From assembly GCF_900119735.1 (NCBI RefSeq), contig NZ_FPJW01000002.1, positions 248,001-312,000 of the forward strand: a stretch of 64,000 nucleotides of DNA, in the 5' to 3' direction. The stretch's first letter is position 1, and each line of letters begins with the position of its first letter. This stretch comes from Marinospirillum alkaliphilum DSM 21637 (lineage in GTDB: Bacteria; Pseudomonadota; Gammaproteobacteria; Pseudomonadales; Halomonadaceae). The notes under the pieces were generated by a model. The model was given only the letters and a program-made list of their open reading frames with translations. It had not been told where the DNA came from and made no database searches. Positions 48,312 to 59,100 of the stretch are shown here, one piece after another. The translations under genes and the position numbers were made by a program.

Positions 48312-50741
48312 TTACAAGGAGTGATGCAGGGTCAGGCTTAACAGGCTATGACGCAGTTGTGGATCAAACACTTGTCTACCACGTCGGGTGATTTCCAGTA
48401 GCTGGTCAGTAAAGATCAGCTGTTGCTGTTCGTCTTCCTGCACCCAGCCTTGTGCCATCAATTGCTGCAAGGCTTGTTCAAACAGGCGGCTATCCGAGTA
48501 TTCCGGGGAGTTCAGTCCTTGTAATACCGCCAGACGTTGTGCCATCTGCTGAGTCAGCGCTACCAGTTGTTTGTGATCCAGATGGCCGCTGCCATGGCGC
48601 TCGAGCAAGGCTAACAACAGGTAATAACGCTCCAGCATCGGTTGTACCAGGCTGCCAAGCAGGCGTAAGCGCATGCATCCAGGCAGGTGCTCGGCAGGGC
48701 GCAGCCACTCACCGCTGGTTCCCAACTCCAATAACCCGATTTGCTGCAATTGCTCAAGTGTCTGGTTGAGTTGTGCGTTGAGCTTGTCTACTGGCCAAGG
48801 CAAAAACAGCTCTTCTGCCAGCAGTGGATACACCATGCCTGCCTGCTGTTGCAGTGTTTCGGTGGTGAGGTTTTTCTGGTGAGTGAACAGGAAGGCTACC
48901 AGTGCGGGCAGGGCAAACAGGTGCAGGCTGTTGTTCCGATACCAGGTTAACAGAATTCCCTGTTGCTCCTGGCAGCGATAGAGATCACCCAATGGATGTT
49001 CCATGCGCTCAATAAACCCCAGGCGCTCTGTCGCATCCAGCCAGTCTTGTGGTTGATCTTCCGGCAACTTGTGCACACCCTGCATGCTGGCAAGTTGTTG
49101 CAGCGTTTGCATCTGAGCCAGCAGGTTGTTGGCTTCCATGGCACGGTGTGGGCTGGCCAGCAGTGCCAAAGCCACCAGGTTGACCCGGTTCAGGGTTGCT
49201 GCCTGGTTGATGCTGCAGGCCACCATGTGACTGAGCTGGTTGACTGCATCCTGATGTGTAGCCTGGTTGGTAGTAGACAGGTTATCGAGTGCCAGTGGTT
49301 CACCAAAGGATACATCCACGCGACCAAAATACTGGCGAAGGCTGTTCAGCACGCGTAGCAGGTCCAGCGGTGACTCTTTTTTCTTGCTTTTTCCACGCAG
49401 TTCGCTGAGGTAAGTGTTGCCTTCCAGTACCTTTTCATAACCCAGGTAAACGGGCACCAACAACAGTGGTTTGCGGGTGCCGCGCTGAGCGGCCTTTAAT
49501 GTCATGGATAACATGCCGGGGCGGGGTGGCAAGGTGCGTCCTGTCCGTGACCGGCCGCCTTCCACAAAATATTCCACCGGGTGCCCCTGGGCCAGCAGAT
49601 GACAGAAGTATTCATTAAAAACAGCGGCATAAAGCGGGTTGTCACGAAAGCTGCGGCGCATGAAAAAAGCACCGCCGCGACGTAACAGGGGACCGATCAC
49701 CGGCATATTCAGGTTGATGCCGGCAGCAATGTGTGGCGGCATCAAGCCATGGCGGAAAAGTACATAAGACAGCAGCAGATAGTCGATGTGGCTGCGATGG
49801 CAGGGTAGGTAAACGAGGGTGTAGTGTCCGGCGCGGGTCTTGATGGCGTCCAGACCGGTGACCCTGACACCATCATAAAGGCGTGTCCAGAGGCGTGACA
49901 GCAAACGATCCAGAATCAGCAAAACCGGATAAGAAACACTGGAAGCAATTTCATTGATGTATTTAAGTGCCTGTTCACGCGGTTTGTGGATTTTGCCTTC
50001 GGCAGTGGCCTGACGTATGGCTTCACGTAGTGCCGGTGATGCCATCAGGCTGTTCACCAGTGTGCGCCGATGGGACAGATCGGGCCCCAGTACGCGTGTT
50101 CTGACGCGACGAAAATAAAGCTGCAGCAGTCGTCGGCTTTTTTCGGCAGCATGATTGGCACCACGTGCCATGAGTGTTTGCTGATCCATCAGCTTGCGTA
50201 CCTGGATTGGTTGACCGGTTTCAACCCACAGCTGACGCCCATGCAACAGAATCGCCAACAGGCGGTGCAGGCCCCCCATCAATCCCCAGCGCTGGGCGGT
50301 GAGTAATTTGAGCAGTGGCTCTTCACGCCCGGGTGCTCGCCCCCAGAAAAAACTCACTGGAATCACCAGTACATCACTGGTTGGTTGCGCTTGTAGGACT
50401 TGCCAGAAACGCTCCAGATCCCCGGTGGTTTGTGGTCCCAGAAATGCTTTACCCAGTCCCGGAGCGCGCTGCAGGCAAAGCAGGTTGATGCTGAAATTTT
50501 CACTGCCAAGCGGTAGGCTCTGGATTCCCGGTAATCCGGCTTTTTGCATCAGCTTGCTCAACAGTAGGGTTTCCGTCAGGCTGTACTGATCCATGACATA
50601 AAAAACCGGCAGTGCAGGATTTGATGCGATATCCGGTGCAGTAAAATGGGGTTTCACCAACAGCTTCAGCAACAGCTTCAATGCCCCGTGCACTAATAAC
50701 TGGAAAGGTAGTGTCAGTGGTCGAATGATGGATTTAAACAT
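48312..50741 (-). CDS. plsB: Glycerol-3-phosphate acyltransferase PlsB
   Basis: Inner membrane-associated enzyme that acylates glycerol-3-phosphate at sn-1, the first step of phospholipid synthesis. The 809-residue protein has the acyltransferase block I CHRSHIDYLLLSYVL, block III VEYFVEGGRSRTGR and block IV-like LLLVPVYLGYEKV. The start at 50741 (MFKSIIRPLTLPFQ) avoids overlap with the divergent PLD gene; a start at 50792 would overlap it by 21 bp. The ribosome binding site is weak. Confidence 0.95.
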   Translation of the reverse strand: MFKSIIRPLTLPFQLLVHGALKLLLKLLVKPHFTAPDIASNPALPVFYVMDQYSLTETLLLSKLMQKAGLPGIQSLPLGSENFSINLLCLQRAPGLGKAFLGPQTTGDLERFWQVLQAQPTSDVLVIPVSFFWGRAPGREEPLLKLLTAQRWGLMGGLHRLLAILLHGRQLWVETGQPIQVRKLMDQQTLMARGANHAAEKSRRLLQLYFRRVRTRVLGPDLSHRRTLVNSLMASPALREAIRQATAEGKIHKPREQALKYINEIASSVSYPVLLILDRLLSRLWTRLYDGVRVTGLDAIKTRAGHYTLVYLPCHRSHIDYLLLSYVLFRHGLMPPHIAAGINLNMPVIGPLLRRGGAFFMRRSFRDNPLYAAVFNEYFCHLLAQGHPVEYFVEGGRSRTGRTLPPRPGMLSMTLKAAQRGTRKPLLLVPVYLGYEKVLEGNTYLSELRGKSKKKESPLDLLRVLNSLRQYFGRVDVSFGEPLALDNLSTTNQATHQDAVNQLSHMVACSINQAATLNRVNLVALALLASPHRAMEANNLLAQMQTLQQLASMQGVHKLPEDQPQDWLDATERLGFIERMEHPLGDLYRCQEQQGILLTWYRNNSLHLFALPALVAFLFTHQKNLTTETLQQQAGMVYPLLAEELFLPWPVDKLNAQLNQTLEQLQQIGLLELGTSGEWLRPAEHLPGCMRLRLLGSLVQPMLERYYLLLALLERHGSGHLDHKQLVALTQQMAQRLAVLQGLNSPEYSDSRLFEQALQQLMAQGWVQEDEQQQLIFTDQLLEITRRGRQVFDPQLRHSLLSLTLHHSL

Positions 50742-50771
50742 GTTGGCAGCAACAAAAAAGATGGATGCACA

Positions 50772-51896
50772 ATGATACCTCTGGCGAGGCACTTTTCCTG
50801 GCGGTCAGGACATCATACTGATCTGCTGATTGATGGTCGCCATTTTTTTCCCGATATGTTGCAGGCCATAGAGCAAGCTCAGGACTATGTGTTGCTGGAG
50901 GTTTATCTGGCGGCCAGTGGTCGTTTAATGGATTGCTGGGTGGATGCGCTGATCACTGCTGCAGCCCGAGGCGTGCGGGTGTGTGTGTTACTGGATGGTT
51001 TTGGTGCTGCATCAGTGAACCATGCTGATCGGCAAAAGCTGGTGAAGGCGGGCGTCCGGCTGAACTGGTTTAATCCGTTGCACTGGCGCAAACTCAGTCG
51101 CAACCTGATGCGTGATCATCGCAAACTCTTGCTGGTGGATGGCCATACGGCCTGGATTGGTGGTTTTGGTCTGACCAATGCCTTTGACGGGGCTGATCAC
51201 GGCTGGCATGAGGTGGTGCTGAAAATCATGGGGCCCTGTGTTGGTGATTGGCAAAGCCTGTTTTGGCATACCTGGCACCAGGCGCGTGGGCGAGCGCTAA
51301 GTTTGCCTGCCTGTCAGCAACAGGCTGTCTGGGCCGGTGGTGTTGAAGGCAGGGTCGTGCACGGACAGGGGCTTTATCTGCACGCCATCAAATGGTCGTT
51401 GATTCGCCGTATCAACCAGGCGCAGCGGCGAATCTGGCTGGCCACCCCCTATTTTGTACCCACCTATACCCTGCGGAAAGCTTTGCGCCGCGCAGCCCTT
51501 CGTGGTGTTGAAGTGCATCTGTTATTACCGGGTCCGATTACTGATCATCCCCCGGTGCGCCATGCCGGGCGGCGGTTTTATAACACCTTGTTGCAGGCTG
51601 GGGTGCGAATTTATGAGTATCAACCTCGTTTTATTCATGCCAAGGTCAGCCTTTGTGATGATTGGGTTTCGATCGGTTCCTGCAACTTTGATCACTGGGG
51701 CATGCACTGGAATCTGGAGGCTAACCAGGAGGTTGAATCTGAAGCATTAGCCAGGCGGGTGGTTGCCTGGTTTGAAAGTGCCCGTGAGCAGAGTTTGTGG
51801 CTGGATCGCCGCCTGTGGCGGCAGCGACCCAGGCTGCAGCGGATCAAGGAATATTTCTGGGGTATGGTCGACGCATTGGTACAGCGTTTAAGGTAA
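50772..51896 (+). CDS. Phospholipase D-family cardiolipin synthase, ClsB-like
   Basis: A 374-residue protein with two HKD motifs: RDHRKLLLVDGHTAWIGG near 115-132 and RFIHAKVSLCDDWVSIGSCN near 288-307. It has no N-terminal membrane helices, which fits ClsB (YbhO) more than ClsA. ClsB enzymes make cardiolipin from phosphatidylglycerol and phosphatidylethanolamine. Its location beside plsB supports a phospholipid role. The gene ends one base before the stop codon of the convergent YgfB-family gene. Confidence 0.9.
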   Translation: MIPLARHFSWRSGHHTDLLIDGRHFFPDMLQAIEQAQDYVLLEVYLAASGRLMDCWVDALITAAARGVRVCVLLDGFGAASVNHADRQKLVKAGVRLNWFNPLHWRKLSRNLMRDHRKLLLVDGHTAWIGGFGLTNAFDGADHGWHEVVLKIMGPCVGDWQSLFWHTWHQARGRALSLPACQQQAVWAGGVEGRVVHGQGLYLHAIKWSLIRRINQAQRRIWLATPYFVPTYTLRKALRRAALRGVEVHLLLPGPITDHPPVRHAGRRFYNTLLQAGVRIYEYQPRFIHAKVSLCDDWVSIGSCNFDHWGMHWNLEANQEVESEALARRVVAWFESAREQSLWLDRRLWRQRPRLQRIKEYFWGMVDALVQRLR

Positions 51897-51897
51897 A

Positions 51898-52527
51898 TCA
51901 GCGACGACGATTTTTTTTCTTACCGGCTGTTGGTGCGCTGGGTTTGGTTTTTTCTTCAGGCGCATTAAGCTGGCAATAGATGTCCAGTAACAGCTCCTGC
52001 AACTGCCCGGCAAACTGTTGCATCAGTCCGCTGTCTTCTTCCATTTCGGCAAAGTCTTCTTCATCGGCAAAAAGGCCGGAAAGTGCCATTACCGGTAACA
52101 GTAGTTCGGCCATGGTTTGTTCGTCAGCACCGAACCAGAGCTCTTCCTGCTCGAAGGCAGCCTGCAGAAAGCCGGCACACCAGTCTGCGATAAAACCTTC
52201 TTCATCGGCTTGCCAGTCTGCTTCAAAAGGGAGTTCGATGCCGCTACCCTGATAAAACCCCATGCGAGCAGTCGTAAAAGCCTGCTGCAGCAGTGGCAGC
52301 AAAGCACTGGTTATGGCTGGCTCAGGATTGGTTGCCAGCAAGGCTGGTAGCCAGGTGTCAGTGTTCATCGGGCTGGGCTCTATGGCCCTTGCAGTGATGT
52401 AACCCAGTGCCACAAACAGATTGGCATCTTCATCACTATCCTGGTCGATGCTGGTCAGCAACTCATCCAGTTGTCCGAGTTGGTCGCTGTTCAGTAATAT
52501 CAGTGGAGGTTCCTGATCCTGGTTCAT
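51898..52527 (-). CDS. YgfB/YecA family (UPF0149) protein
   Basis: A 209-residue acidic, alpha-helical protein with LFVALGYITARAIEPSPM, DWCAGFLQAAFEQEELW and FAEMEEDSGL, typical of the UPF0149 group, ending in a basic tail KKKNRRR. Function of the family is poorly known. The start at 52527 has AGAGG upstream; the frame extends to 52647 without support. Divergent from sprT over 81 bp. Confidence 0.82.
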   Translation of the reverse strand: MNQDQEPPLILLNSDQLGQLDELLTSIDQDSDEDANLFVALGYITARAIEPSPMNTDTWLPALLATNPEPAITSALLPLLQQAFTTARMGFYQGSGIELPFEADWQADEEGFIADWCAGFLQAAFEQEELWFGADEQTMAELLLPVMALSGLFADEEDFAEMEEDSGLMQQFAGQLQELLLDIYCQLNAPEEKTKPSAPTAGKKKNRRR

Positions 52528-52608
52528 AATGCCTCTGTGAAGACGATGTGGCTGGATGGATGATTTTACCTGCCCGGAAGGGCTGTAGCACCTGAAAAAG
52601 GCGGTTTT

Positions 52609-53148
52609 GTGCAGAATTCTGCAGTGGCTCTGACAAGGCATGAGCAATATTTAAGATTGAAGGCCGCAGTGCTCAGCTGTTATGCCCATGCTGAGCATTA
52701 TTATCTCAAATCCTTTCCGCGCCCGGAGGTGCTTTGCAACCTGCGTGGCCGTGCTGCTGGCATGGCTGAGCTGCAGCGTAATCGGTTGCGCTTCAATCCT
52801 GTGTTGCTGGAAGAGAATGAAGCCGCTTTTCTACAGGAGGTCGTACCCCACGAAGTTGCACACCTCTTGGCCTGGCAGTTGCATGGCCGAGGCATTCGCC
52901 CTCATGGAGCTGAATGGCAGCAGATCATGCGGCAGGTGTTTGGCCTGGCGGCAGAGCGTACCCATGATTTTGATGTGCGCCGCTCTGCCAGACAAGCCTG
53001 GATTTATGCCTGTGGTTGTGTCGATCGCGAACACGCGTTAACCATCAGGCGGCATAACCGAATTTTGCGTGGGCATGCTTATGTCTGTCTGCAGTGTCGG
53101 ACGCGATTGACCTATGTCAGACTTGATGAAAGCGTGACCGAAACCTGA
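52609..53148 (+). CDS. sprT: SprT-family zinc metalloprotease-like protein
   Basis: A 179-residue protein with HEVAH zinc motif at residues 81-85, a third ligand in GIRPHGAEW, the conserved LRGRAAGMAELQRNRLRFNP and a C-terminal zinc ribbon with CGC and CLQC cysteines. It resembles E. coli SprT throughout. Start is GTG at 52609; the N-terminal 10 residues are uncertain. The role in bacteria is not well defined; eukaryotic SprT-domain proteins act on DNA-protein crosslinks. Confidence 0.93.
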   Translation: MQNSAVALTRHEQYLRLKAAVLSCYAHAEHYYLKSFPRPEVLCNLRGRAAGMAELQRNRLRFNPVLLEENEAAFLQEVVPHEVAHLLAWQLHGRGIRPHGAEWQQIMRQVFGLAAERTHDFDVRRSARQAWIYACGCVDREHALTIRRHNRILRGHAYVCLQCRTRLTYVRLDESVTET

Positions 53149-53198
53149 CTGTAGGGTCACTACATTTTAAGCTATTGATTTATAAATACTTTTGGCTG

Positions 53199-53242
53199 CT
53201 ACCAAGGTCTAATGTTGTTACCCCACGGTGGGCATGTATAAC
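53199..53242 (+). promoter_or_regulatory. Candidate CrbR site and promoter of acs
   Basis: CTACCAAGGTC at 53199-53209 is followed after 27 bp by a -10-like TATAAC (53237-53242). The same motif with one change and nearly the same spacing occurs upstream of the DUF4212/SSS genes (60360-60370). No good -35 box is visible, which fits an activator-dependent promoter. Assignment to CrbR is inference. Confidence 0.5.
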
Positions 53243-53297
53243 TTCCCGCAGTAATTTGACATAAAAACAATCCACCCAGGCACAGAGGCTGAGTCTG

Positions 53298-55247
53298 ATG
53301 AGCGAACAACAGAAAGTTTATCCTGTAACCCCCGAACTGGCAGAAAATGCGTGGATCAACAAGGAAAAATACCTTGCCATGTACAAGGAGTCAGTCGAAA
53401 GCCCGGAAACCTTCTGGGGAGAGCAGGGTAAGCGTATTGACTGGTTCAAGCCTTACACCAAGGTCAAGAACACCAGCTTTGACCCGCATAATGTTGATAT
53501 CCGTTGGTTCGAGGATGGCACCCTGAATGCCTCTTACAACTGTCTGGATCGTCACCTGGAAACACGCGGTGATCAGGTTGCTATCATCTGGGAAGGTGAT
53601 AACCCGGCCGAAGATAAAAAAATTACCTATCGTGAGCTGTATCACGATGTTTGCCGCTTTGCTAACGGCCTGAAAAAGCTCGGCGTTAAAAAAGGCGAAG
53701 TAGTCACCCTCTACATGCCGATGGTGCCTGAGGCTGCTGTTGCCATGCTGGCTTGTGCCCGTCTGGGTGCTGTGCACTCAGTGGTGTTTGGTGGTTTCTC
53801 CCCAGACGCAATCGCCAGCCGTGTTGTTGGTTCTGATTCCCGTGTCATCATCACTGCCGACGAAGGTCTGCGTGGTGGCAAGCATGTACCGCTGAAAGAA
53901 AACGTTGATGAGGGTCTGACCAACCCTGCGGTGAAGACGGTTGAACATGTGATTGTTCTGAAACGTACCGGTGGTGACATTGCCTGGCACGACCACCGTG
54001 ACGTGTGGTGGCATGACCTGATTGCCGACTGTGCCGATGAATGCCCGGCTGAAGCCATGGCTTCTGAAGATCCGCTGTTCATCCTGTTCACCTCCGGTTC
54101 GACTGGTGCACCCAAGGGTCTGAAGCACACCACCGGTGGTTACATGGTGTATGCCTCCATGACCCATCAGTACATCTTCGACTACAAGCCGGGTGATGTT
54201 TACTGGTGTACCGCTGATGTGGGCTGGGTTACTGGTCATAGCTACATTGTTTATGGCCCGCTGGCCAATGGTGCAACCACCCTGATGTTTGAAGGTGTAC
54301 CTTCATACCCAAGCCATAGCCGTTTTGGCGACGTCATTGACAAGCACGGCGTAACCATTTTCTACACCGCTCCCACCGCTGTGCGTGCACTGATGGCTCA
54401 GGGTGAGGGTGTGATGGGTGATACCAAGCGTACTTCCCTGCGTCTGCTGGGTTCGGTCGGTGAGCCGATCAACCCGGAAGCCTGGCAGTGGTACTACGAC
54501 AAGATTGGTAATGGCAAGTGCCCGATTGTGGACACCTGGTGGCAAACCGAAACCGGTGGCATCCTGATTGCCCCGCTGCCCGGTGCCACTGACCTGAAGC
54601 CCGGTTCTGCCACTCTGCCTTTCTTTGGTGTGCAGCCTGCACTGGTTGATGCTGAAGGTAATATTCTGGAAGGTGAAACTGAAGGTAATCTGGTGTTGCT
54701 GGATTCCTGGCCGGGTCAGGGCCGCTCCATCTGGGGTGACCATGAGCGCTTTGTACAGACCTACTTCACTACATATAAGGGCATGTATTTCACTGGTGAT
54801 GGCTGCCGCCGTGATGCTGATGGTTTCTACTGGATCACTGGTCGTGTTGACGATGTCATCAACGTATCTGGTCACCGCATGGGTACTGCTGAGGTTGAGT
54901 CTGCACTGGTAGCACATGCTTCCGTTGCTGAAGCAGCGGTGGTGGGTTATCCGCACGACATCAAGGGTCAGGGCATTTATGTGTATGTGACTTTGGCTGA
55001 AGGCTTCGAGCCCAGCGATGACCTGCGTAAAGAACTGGTCAAGTGGGTGCGCAAGGAAATTGGTCCGATTGCTTCACCAGATGTAATCCAGTTCTCTCCA
55101 GGTCTGCCAAAAACACGTTCTGGCAAAATCATGCGCCGTATTCTGCGCAAGATCGCCGCCAATGAAACGGAAGGTCTGGGTGATACCAGTACTCTGGCAG
55201 ATCCATCCGTGGTTGATGATCTGATTGCCAATCGCGCAGTCAAGTAA
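53298..55247 (+). CDS. acs: Acetyl-CoA synthetase
   Basis: AMP-forming enzyme that activates acetate to acetyl-CoA. The 649-residue protein has the P-loop [18 protein letters not shown], the hinge [18 protein letters not shown] and the C-terminal acetylation site region [13 protein letters not shown] with the Lys regulated by acetylation in Salmonella. It is part of an acetate island with crbR, crbS and the SSS symporter. Expression is probably activated by CrbR. Confidence 0.98.
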   Translation: MSEQQKVYPVTPELAENAWINKEKYLAMYKESVESPETFWGEQGKRIDWFKPYTKVKNTSFDPHNVDIRWFEDGTLNASYNCLDRHLETRGDQVAIIWEGDNPAEDKKITYRELYHDVCRFANGLKKLGVKKGEVVTLYMPMVPEAAVAMLACARLGAVHSVVFGGFSPDAIASRVVGSDSRVIITADEGLRGGKHVPLKENVDEGLTNPAVKTVEHVIVLKRTGGDIAWHDHRDVWWHDLIADCADECPAEAMASEDPLFILFTSGSTGAPKGLKHTTGGYMVYASMTHQYIFDYKPGDVYWCTADVGWVTGHSYIVYGPLANGATTLMFEGVPSYPSHSRFGDVIDKHGVTIFYTAPTAVRALMAQGEGVMGDTKRTSLRLLGSVGEPINPEAWQWYYDKIGNGKCPIVDTWWQTETGGILIAPLPGATDLKPGSATLPFFGVQPALVDAEGNILEGETEGNLVLLDSWPGQGRSIWGDHERFVQTYFTTYKGMYFTGDGCRRDADGFYWITGRVDDVINVSGHRMGTAEVESALVAHASVAEAAVVGYPHDIKGQGIYVYVTLAEGFEPSDDLRKELVKWVRKEIGPIASPDVIQFSPGLPKTRSGKIMRRILRKIAANETEGLGDTSTLADPSVVDDLIANRAVK

Positions 55248-55279
55248 TCCTCAGGTTGTAATCCTTTGGCATTGCTCTT

Positions 55280-55306
55280 GCCCCGCCTCGGCGGGGCTTT
55301 CTTTTT
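55280..55306 (+). terminator. Rho-independent terminator after acs
   Basis: GCCCCGCC / GGCGGGGC perfect 8-bp GC stem with a TC spacer, followed by TTTCTTTTT. Separates acs from crbR. Confidence 0.93.
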
Positions 55307-55438
55307 CCAGGTTTGCAGGTGTTCAGGCTTGCTTTTCAGCGAATTGATGGCCCTGATAAGAGGTGGGCAGATTGCTCCTTGATAAATCATCACAGGAATA
55401 TAATAATGCTTTGGTTTATGACAGGCGGAGGAAAATGA

Positions 55439-56101
55439 ATGGCTTTACGCCACAAGATCATCGTTGCTGACGACCACCCCCTGTTTCGGGCGGCCCTCCA
55501 GCAGGCAGTGCGTCAAGCGCTGGCTGATGTCGATATTGTTGAAGCAGATACGCTGGAAGCGGTGCATCAGGCTGTTGCTGATCACCCCGATGCGGATCTG
55601 ATTCTGCTGGATCTGCATATGCCCGGTGCCCATGGTTTTTCTGGTCTGGTCTTTCTGCGCGGTGTTAACCCCGGTATTCCGGTGGTGGTGGTGTCGGGCA
55701 GTGAAGAAAACCATGTCATCCGCCGTGCCATCGATTATGGCTCGTCTGGCTTTATTCCCAAATCGGCCTCACTGGATACCATTGCATCTGCCATTCGTCA
55801 GGTTATTGAAGGCGAGGTCTGGGTGCCGCCGGAAGTGGCAGGGAATATGGATGAAATCAGTGAGGAGGAGGCCCGCTTTGCTGAAGCGCTGGCTTCTTTG
55901 ACACCACAGCAGTTCAGGGTATTGAACATGCTGACGGAAGGTCTGCTGAACAAGCAGATTGCCTATGAGTTGCAGGTTTCTGAAGCCACCATCAAGGCAC
56001 ATGTCACGGCCATTCTGCGCAAGCTGGGTGTGCACTCCCGTACTCAGGCAGTCATCGCCGCCAAACGCTTGGAAGTCGAAGCCCCCAAGGTTGCTGGCTG
56101 A
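55439..56101 (+). CDS. crbR: NarL-family response regulator CrbR
   Basis: A 220-residue regulator with a receiver domain (acidic pair ADDH at residues 10-13, phospho-acceptor Asp58 in LLDLHMPG, Lys in IPKSAS) and a LuxR-type helix-turn-helix (LTPQQFRVLNMLTEGLLNKQ, ATIKAHVTAILRKLGV). GGCGGAGG lies upstream of the ATG. Location between acs and the SLC5-type kinase gene matches the CrbS/CrbR acetate-responsive system of Vibrio and Pseudomonas, where it activates acs. It is convergent with crbS. Confidence 0.9.
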   Translation: MALRHKIIVADDHPLFRAALQQAVRQALADVDIVEADTLEAVHQAVADHPDADLILLDLHMPGAHGFSGLVFLRGVNPGIPVVVVSGSEENHVIRRAIDYGSSGFIPKSASLDTIASAIRQVIEGEVWVPPEVAGNMDEISEEEARFAEALASLTPQQFRVLNMLTEGLLNKQIAYELQVSEATIKAHVTAILRKLGVHSRTQAVIAAKRLEVEAPKVAG

Positions 56102-56151
56102 AGCCGAACGGCTTAATGACGGAAGTCAGGCGATTTGATGATTGAAGCCGC

Positions 56152-59100
56152 TCAGCGTCCCTGCTGGCGGCGTCTGGTCTGTAACAAGCGGGTAATCATT
56201 GCTCTCAATGCAGCTGGTTTAACCGGCTTGTGTAGCAACTGAAAACCGGCGTCATGCACTTCGTTGGCAATCACATCGGTACGATCAGCGGTAATGATGA
56301 TGCCGCTCAGTTTTTCTCCCAACTGTTCTTCCAATGCCTGCAGTGCCATAACACCTGTCTGGCCATCATTCAGATGGTAGTCAGCCAGGTATATTTCAGG
56401 CAGGTTGTCTGCCTCTTGCAAGTATCGACTGGCCTGTGGCAGGTTCTCGGCGGTTGCAACCACACACTTCCACCCTTGCAGCATGGCTTGCATGCCTTCA
56501 AGAATCAGGGGCTCATTGTCAATGCACAGGATGGGCAGGTCATCCAGTTTATTAAAGCTGCGCTTGCCGGGGATGAAGCCGGTCGCGCTGTGTTGTGCAG
56601 GAGCCTGGGGAACGGTGACAGCAAAGAGGGTGCCTTGGCCTGGCCAGCTGCGCACGGTGATGGGATGATCCAGTACCCGAGACATGCGCTCCGCGATGGA
56701 CAGACCTAATCCCAGGCCTTTTTCATTGCGCTTGTCGGGAGTGTCCAGGCGTCTGAACTCCTGGAAAATTTCGTTCATACGGATTTCCGGAATACCCGGA
56801 CCGGTATCCCAGACTTCAATGCGCAGTGACTGACCATGGCGACGACAGCCGATTAACACCTTGCCCTCGCCGGTGTATCTCAGTGCATTGGAGAGGAAGT
56901 TCTGCAAGATGCGACGCAGCATCTGAGCATCACTGCGCACCCAGGCACGGCTTTTCACTTGATGCAGCTGCAAGTCACGCTCGGCAGCCATCACACTGAA
57001 CTCGGCTTTTAATGGATCCAGAATCTCACTGAGCGGGAAGTCACTGATTTTAGGCTGCAGTGCACCGGCATCCAGCTTGGAAATGTCCAGAAGGGTGCTG
57101 AGCAGCTCTTCTGCTGCTTTTAATGAGTTGTCGATATGACGGGTGGTCTTTTGCAGCTCAGGGTCTTGCACCTGTTGTGACAAGGCAGAAGTAAACAGGC
57201 GGGCGGCATTTAATGGTTGCAGCAGGTCGTGGCTGGCTGCGGCAAGGAAGCGTGTTTTGGATGCGTTGGCATCTTCGGCTTGCTGTTTGGCAAGGCGCAT
57301 GTCTTCTTCTGCTCTGGCACGAACCTGGTTTTCCTTGAACAGTGCCGAGTTCAGTTCTGACAAGGCCAGGGTGCGTTCACGCACCCGCTCTTCCAGGTGT
57401 TCATTGGTTTCCTGCAGCGCAATTTCGACCAGTCGACGTTCGGTGATGTCCTGGTAGAGTGCAAAGAAGCCCAGCACTTCACCTGTTTCAGCCAGGTGGG
57501 GAGTATAGGTCACCAGGGCATAACGTATGCTGCGGTTTCGACCGGGTAATTCCAGTTCAAACGTCTGGCGGCGGCCCTCCAGTGCAGCACGCATGAAGGG
57601 GTTGCGTGCCTCATACTCGGCAGCAGGCAAAACCTTGTAAACCGGCTGGCCAATCACCTGGTTGCGATCGATGCCCATGGCTTCTTCGTAAGCACGATTG
57701 GTGAAAAGATAGCGCCGATCAGTATCAAAATAAGCAATCAGTGCCGGTACGTTGTCGGTGTAGATGCGAATGTTGTTCTCTGACTGAATCAGCGCTTCTT
57801 CCACCTGTTTCTGCTGGGTGATGTCCTGATAACTGTAAACAAAACCACCTCCGGGCATGGGGTTGCCCTGGATTTCCAGCACGGAACCATCCTTGCGATA
57901 GCGGATATAACGATGAGGTTCACCATCCCGAATATTGTCCAGCAGTTGCTGCACATGGGTCTCGGGATCACCGGGGCCATACTCGCCTCGCTCGGCGTTG
58001 TAGCGGAAGATTTCAACGGCCGGTCGCCCAACCCGGATGAAATTGTCCGGGAAGTGGAATAATTCCAGGTAACGCTGATTCCAGATCACCAGGCTCAGGT
58101 GTTGATCCACCACGCTGATGCCTTGTGACAGGTTTTCAATGGTGGACTGTAACAGGCTGCGGTTGAACTCCAGCACCTGAGAGGCTTCATCCACAATCGA
58201 GATCACATCAGAGATTTTGATCTCTTTGCCCTGCAGGGCTGAGCTCATCACAATACGAGCAGATGAAGCACCCAGCACACCTGCCAGCAAGCGTTCAGTG
58301 AACTGAATCAGTTCAATACTGGCTGGGTCTTCATCTTTCAGCGGGGGTTGAGCACGCTTGATGGCGTAATCCCGGAAAGCCCGGTAAACCGCATCTGCAC
58401 CCACAAAACGTTCTGCCAACAGCCTTAAATCACCAATATTGGTGGACCCCTTCCACAGGCGTGAAGTCTTGACTGGCTTGGATTCCAGGTTGTCCACAAA
58501 GGCTGAAGCCTGAATGCGGTCAATCACCCGCTGGCGAGTCAGGCGGGATACCAGGGTGTAAGCCAGCAGGTTGCCACTCAGGCTCCACAGAACACCCTGG
58601 GTGAAGTAATCCATGCCGGTCATGCCGAACAGGGTGCTGGGGCGCAACCAGTCAATATTAAACGGACCATGGCTTAAAAAGTGGCTGTCAGCCAGCCCTG
58701 CAACCTGAAGGCTAGGCAGCAACAGAGTGTAGATCCATAGCGCTGCACCGGTCAGCAAGCCTGCCAGTGCGCCCCAGCGATTGCCCTGCTTCCAGAGGAT
58801 GCCACCCAGTGCAGCCGGTGCCAATTGACCAATCGCGGCAAAAGCCAGGAAGCCTGTTGCAGCCAGAGAATTAAATTCGGCAATGGTGCGGTAAGTCAGG
58901 TAACCCAGCAGCATCACAAGCAACATGGTCAGACGGCGGATGCGCAATACAAAGCGACCGAAGTCCTGGTGTGAGGTGTTGCTGGTCCAGCGGGTTTTTA
59001 ACAGGAATGGAATAACAATTTCGCTGGAAACCATGATGCTGACTGCTACGGTTGCCATGATGGCCATGCTGGTGGCGGCAGAAAACCCGCCAATGTAAGC

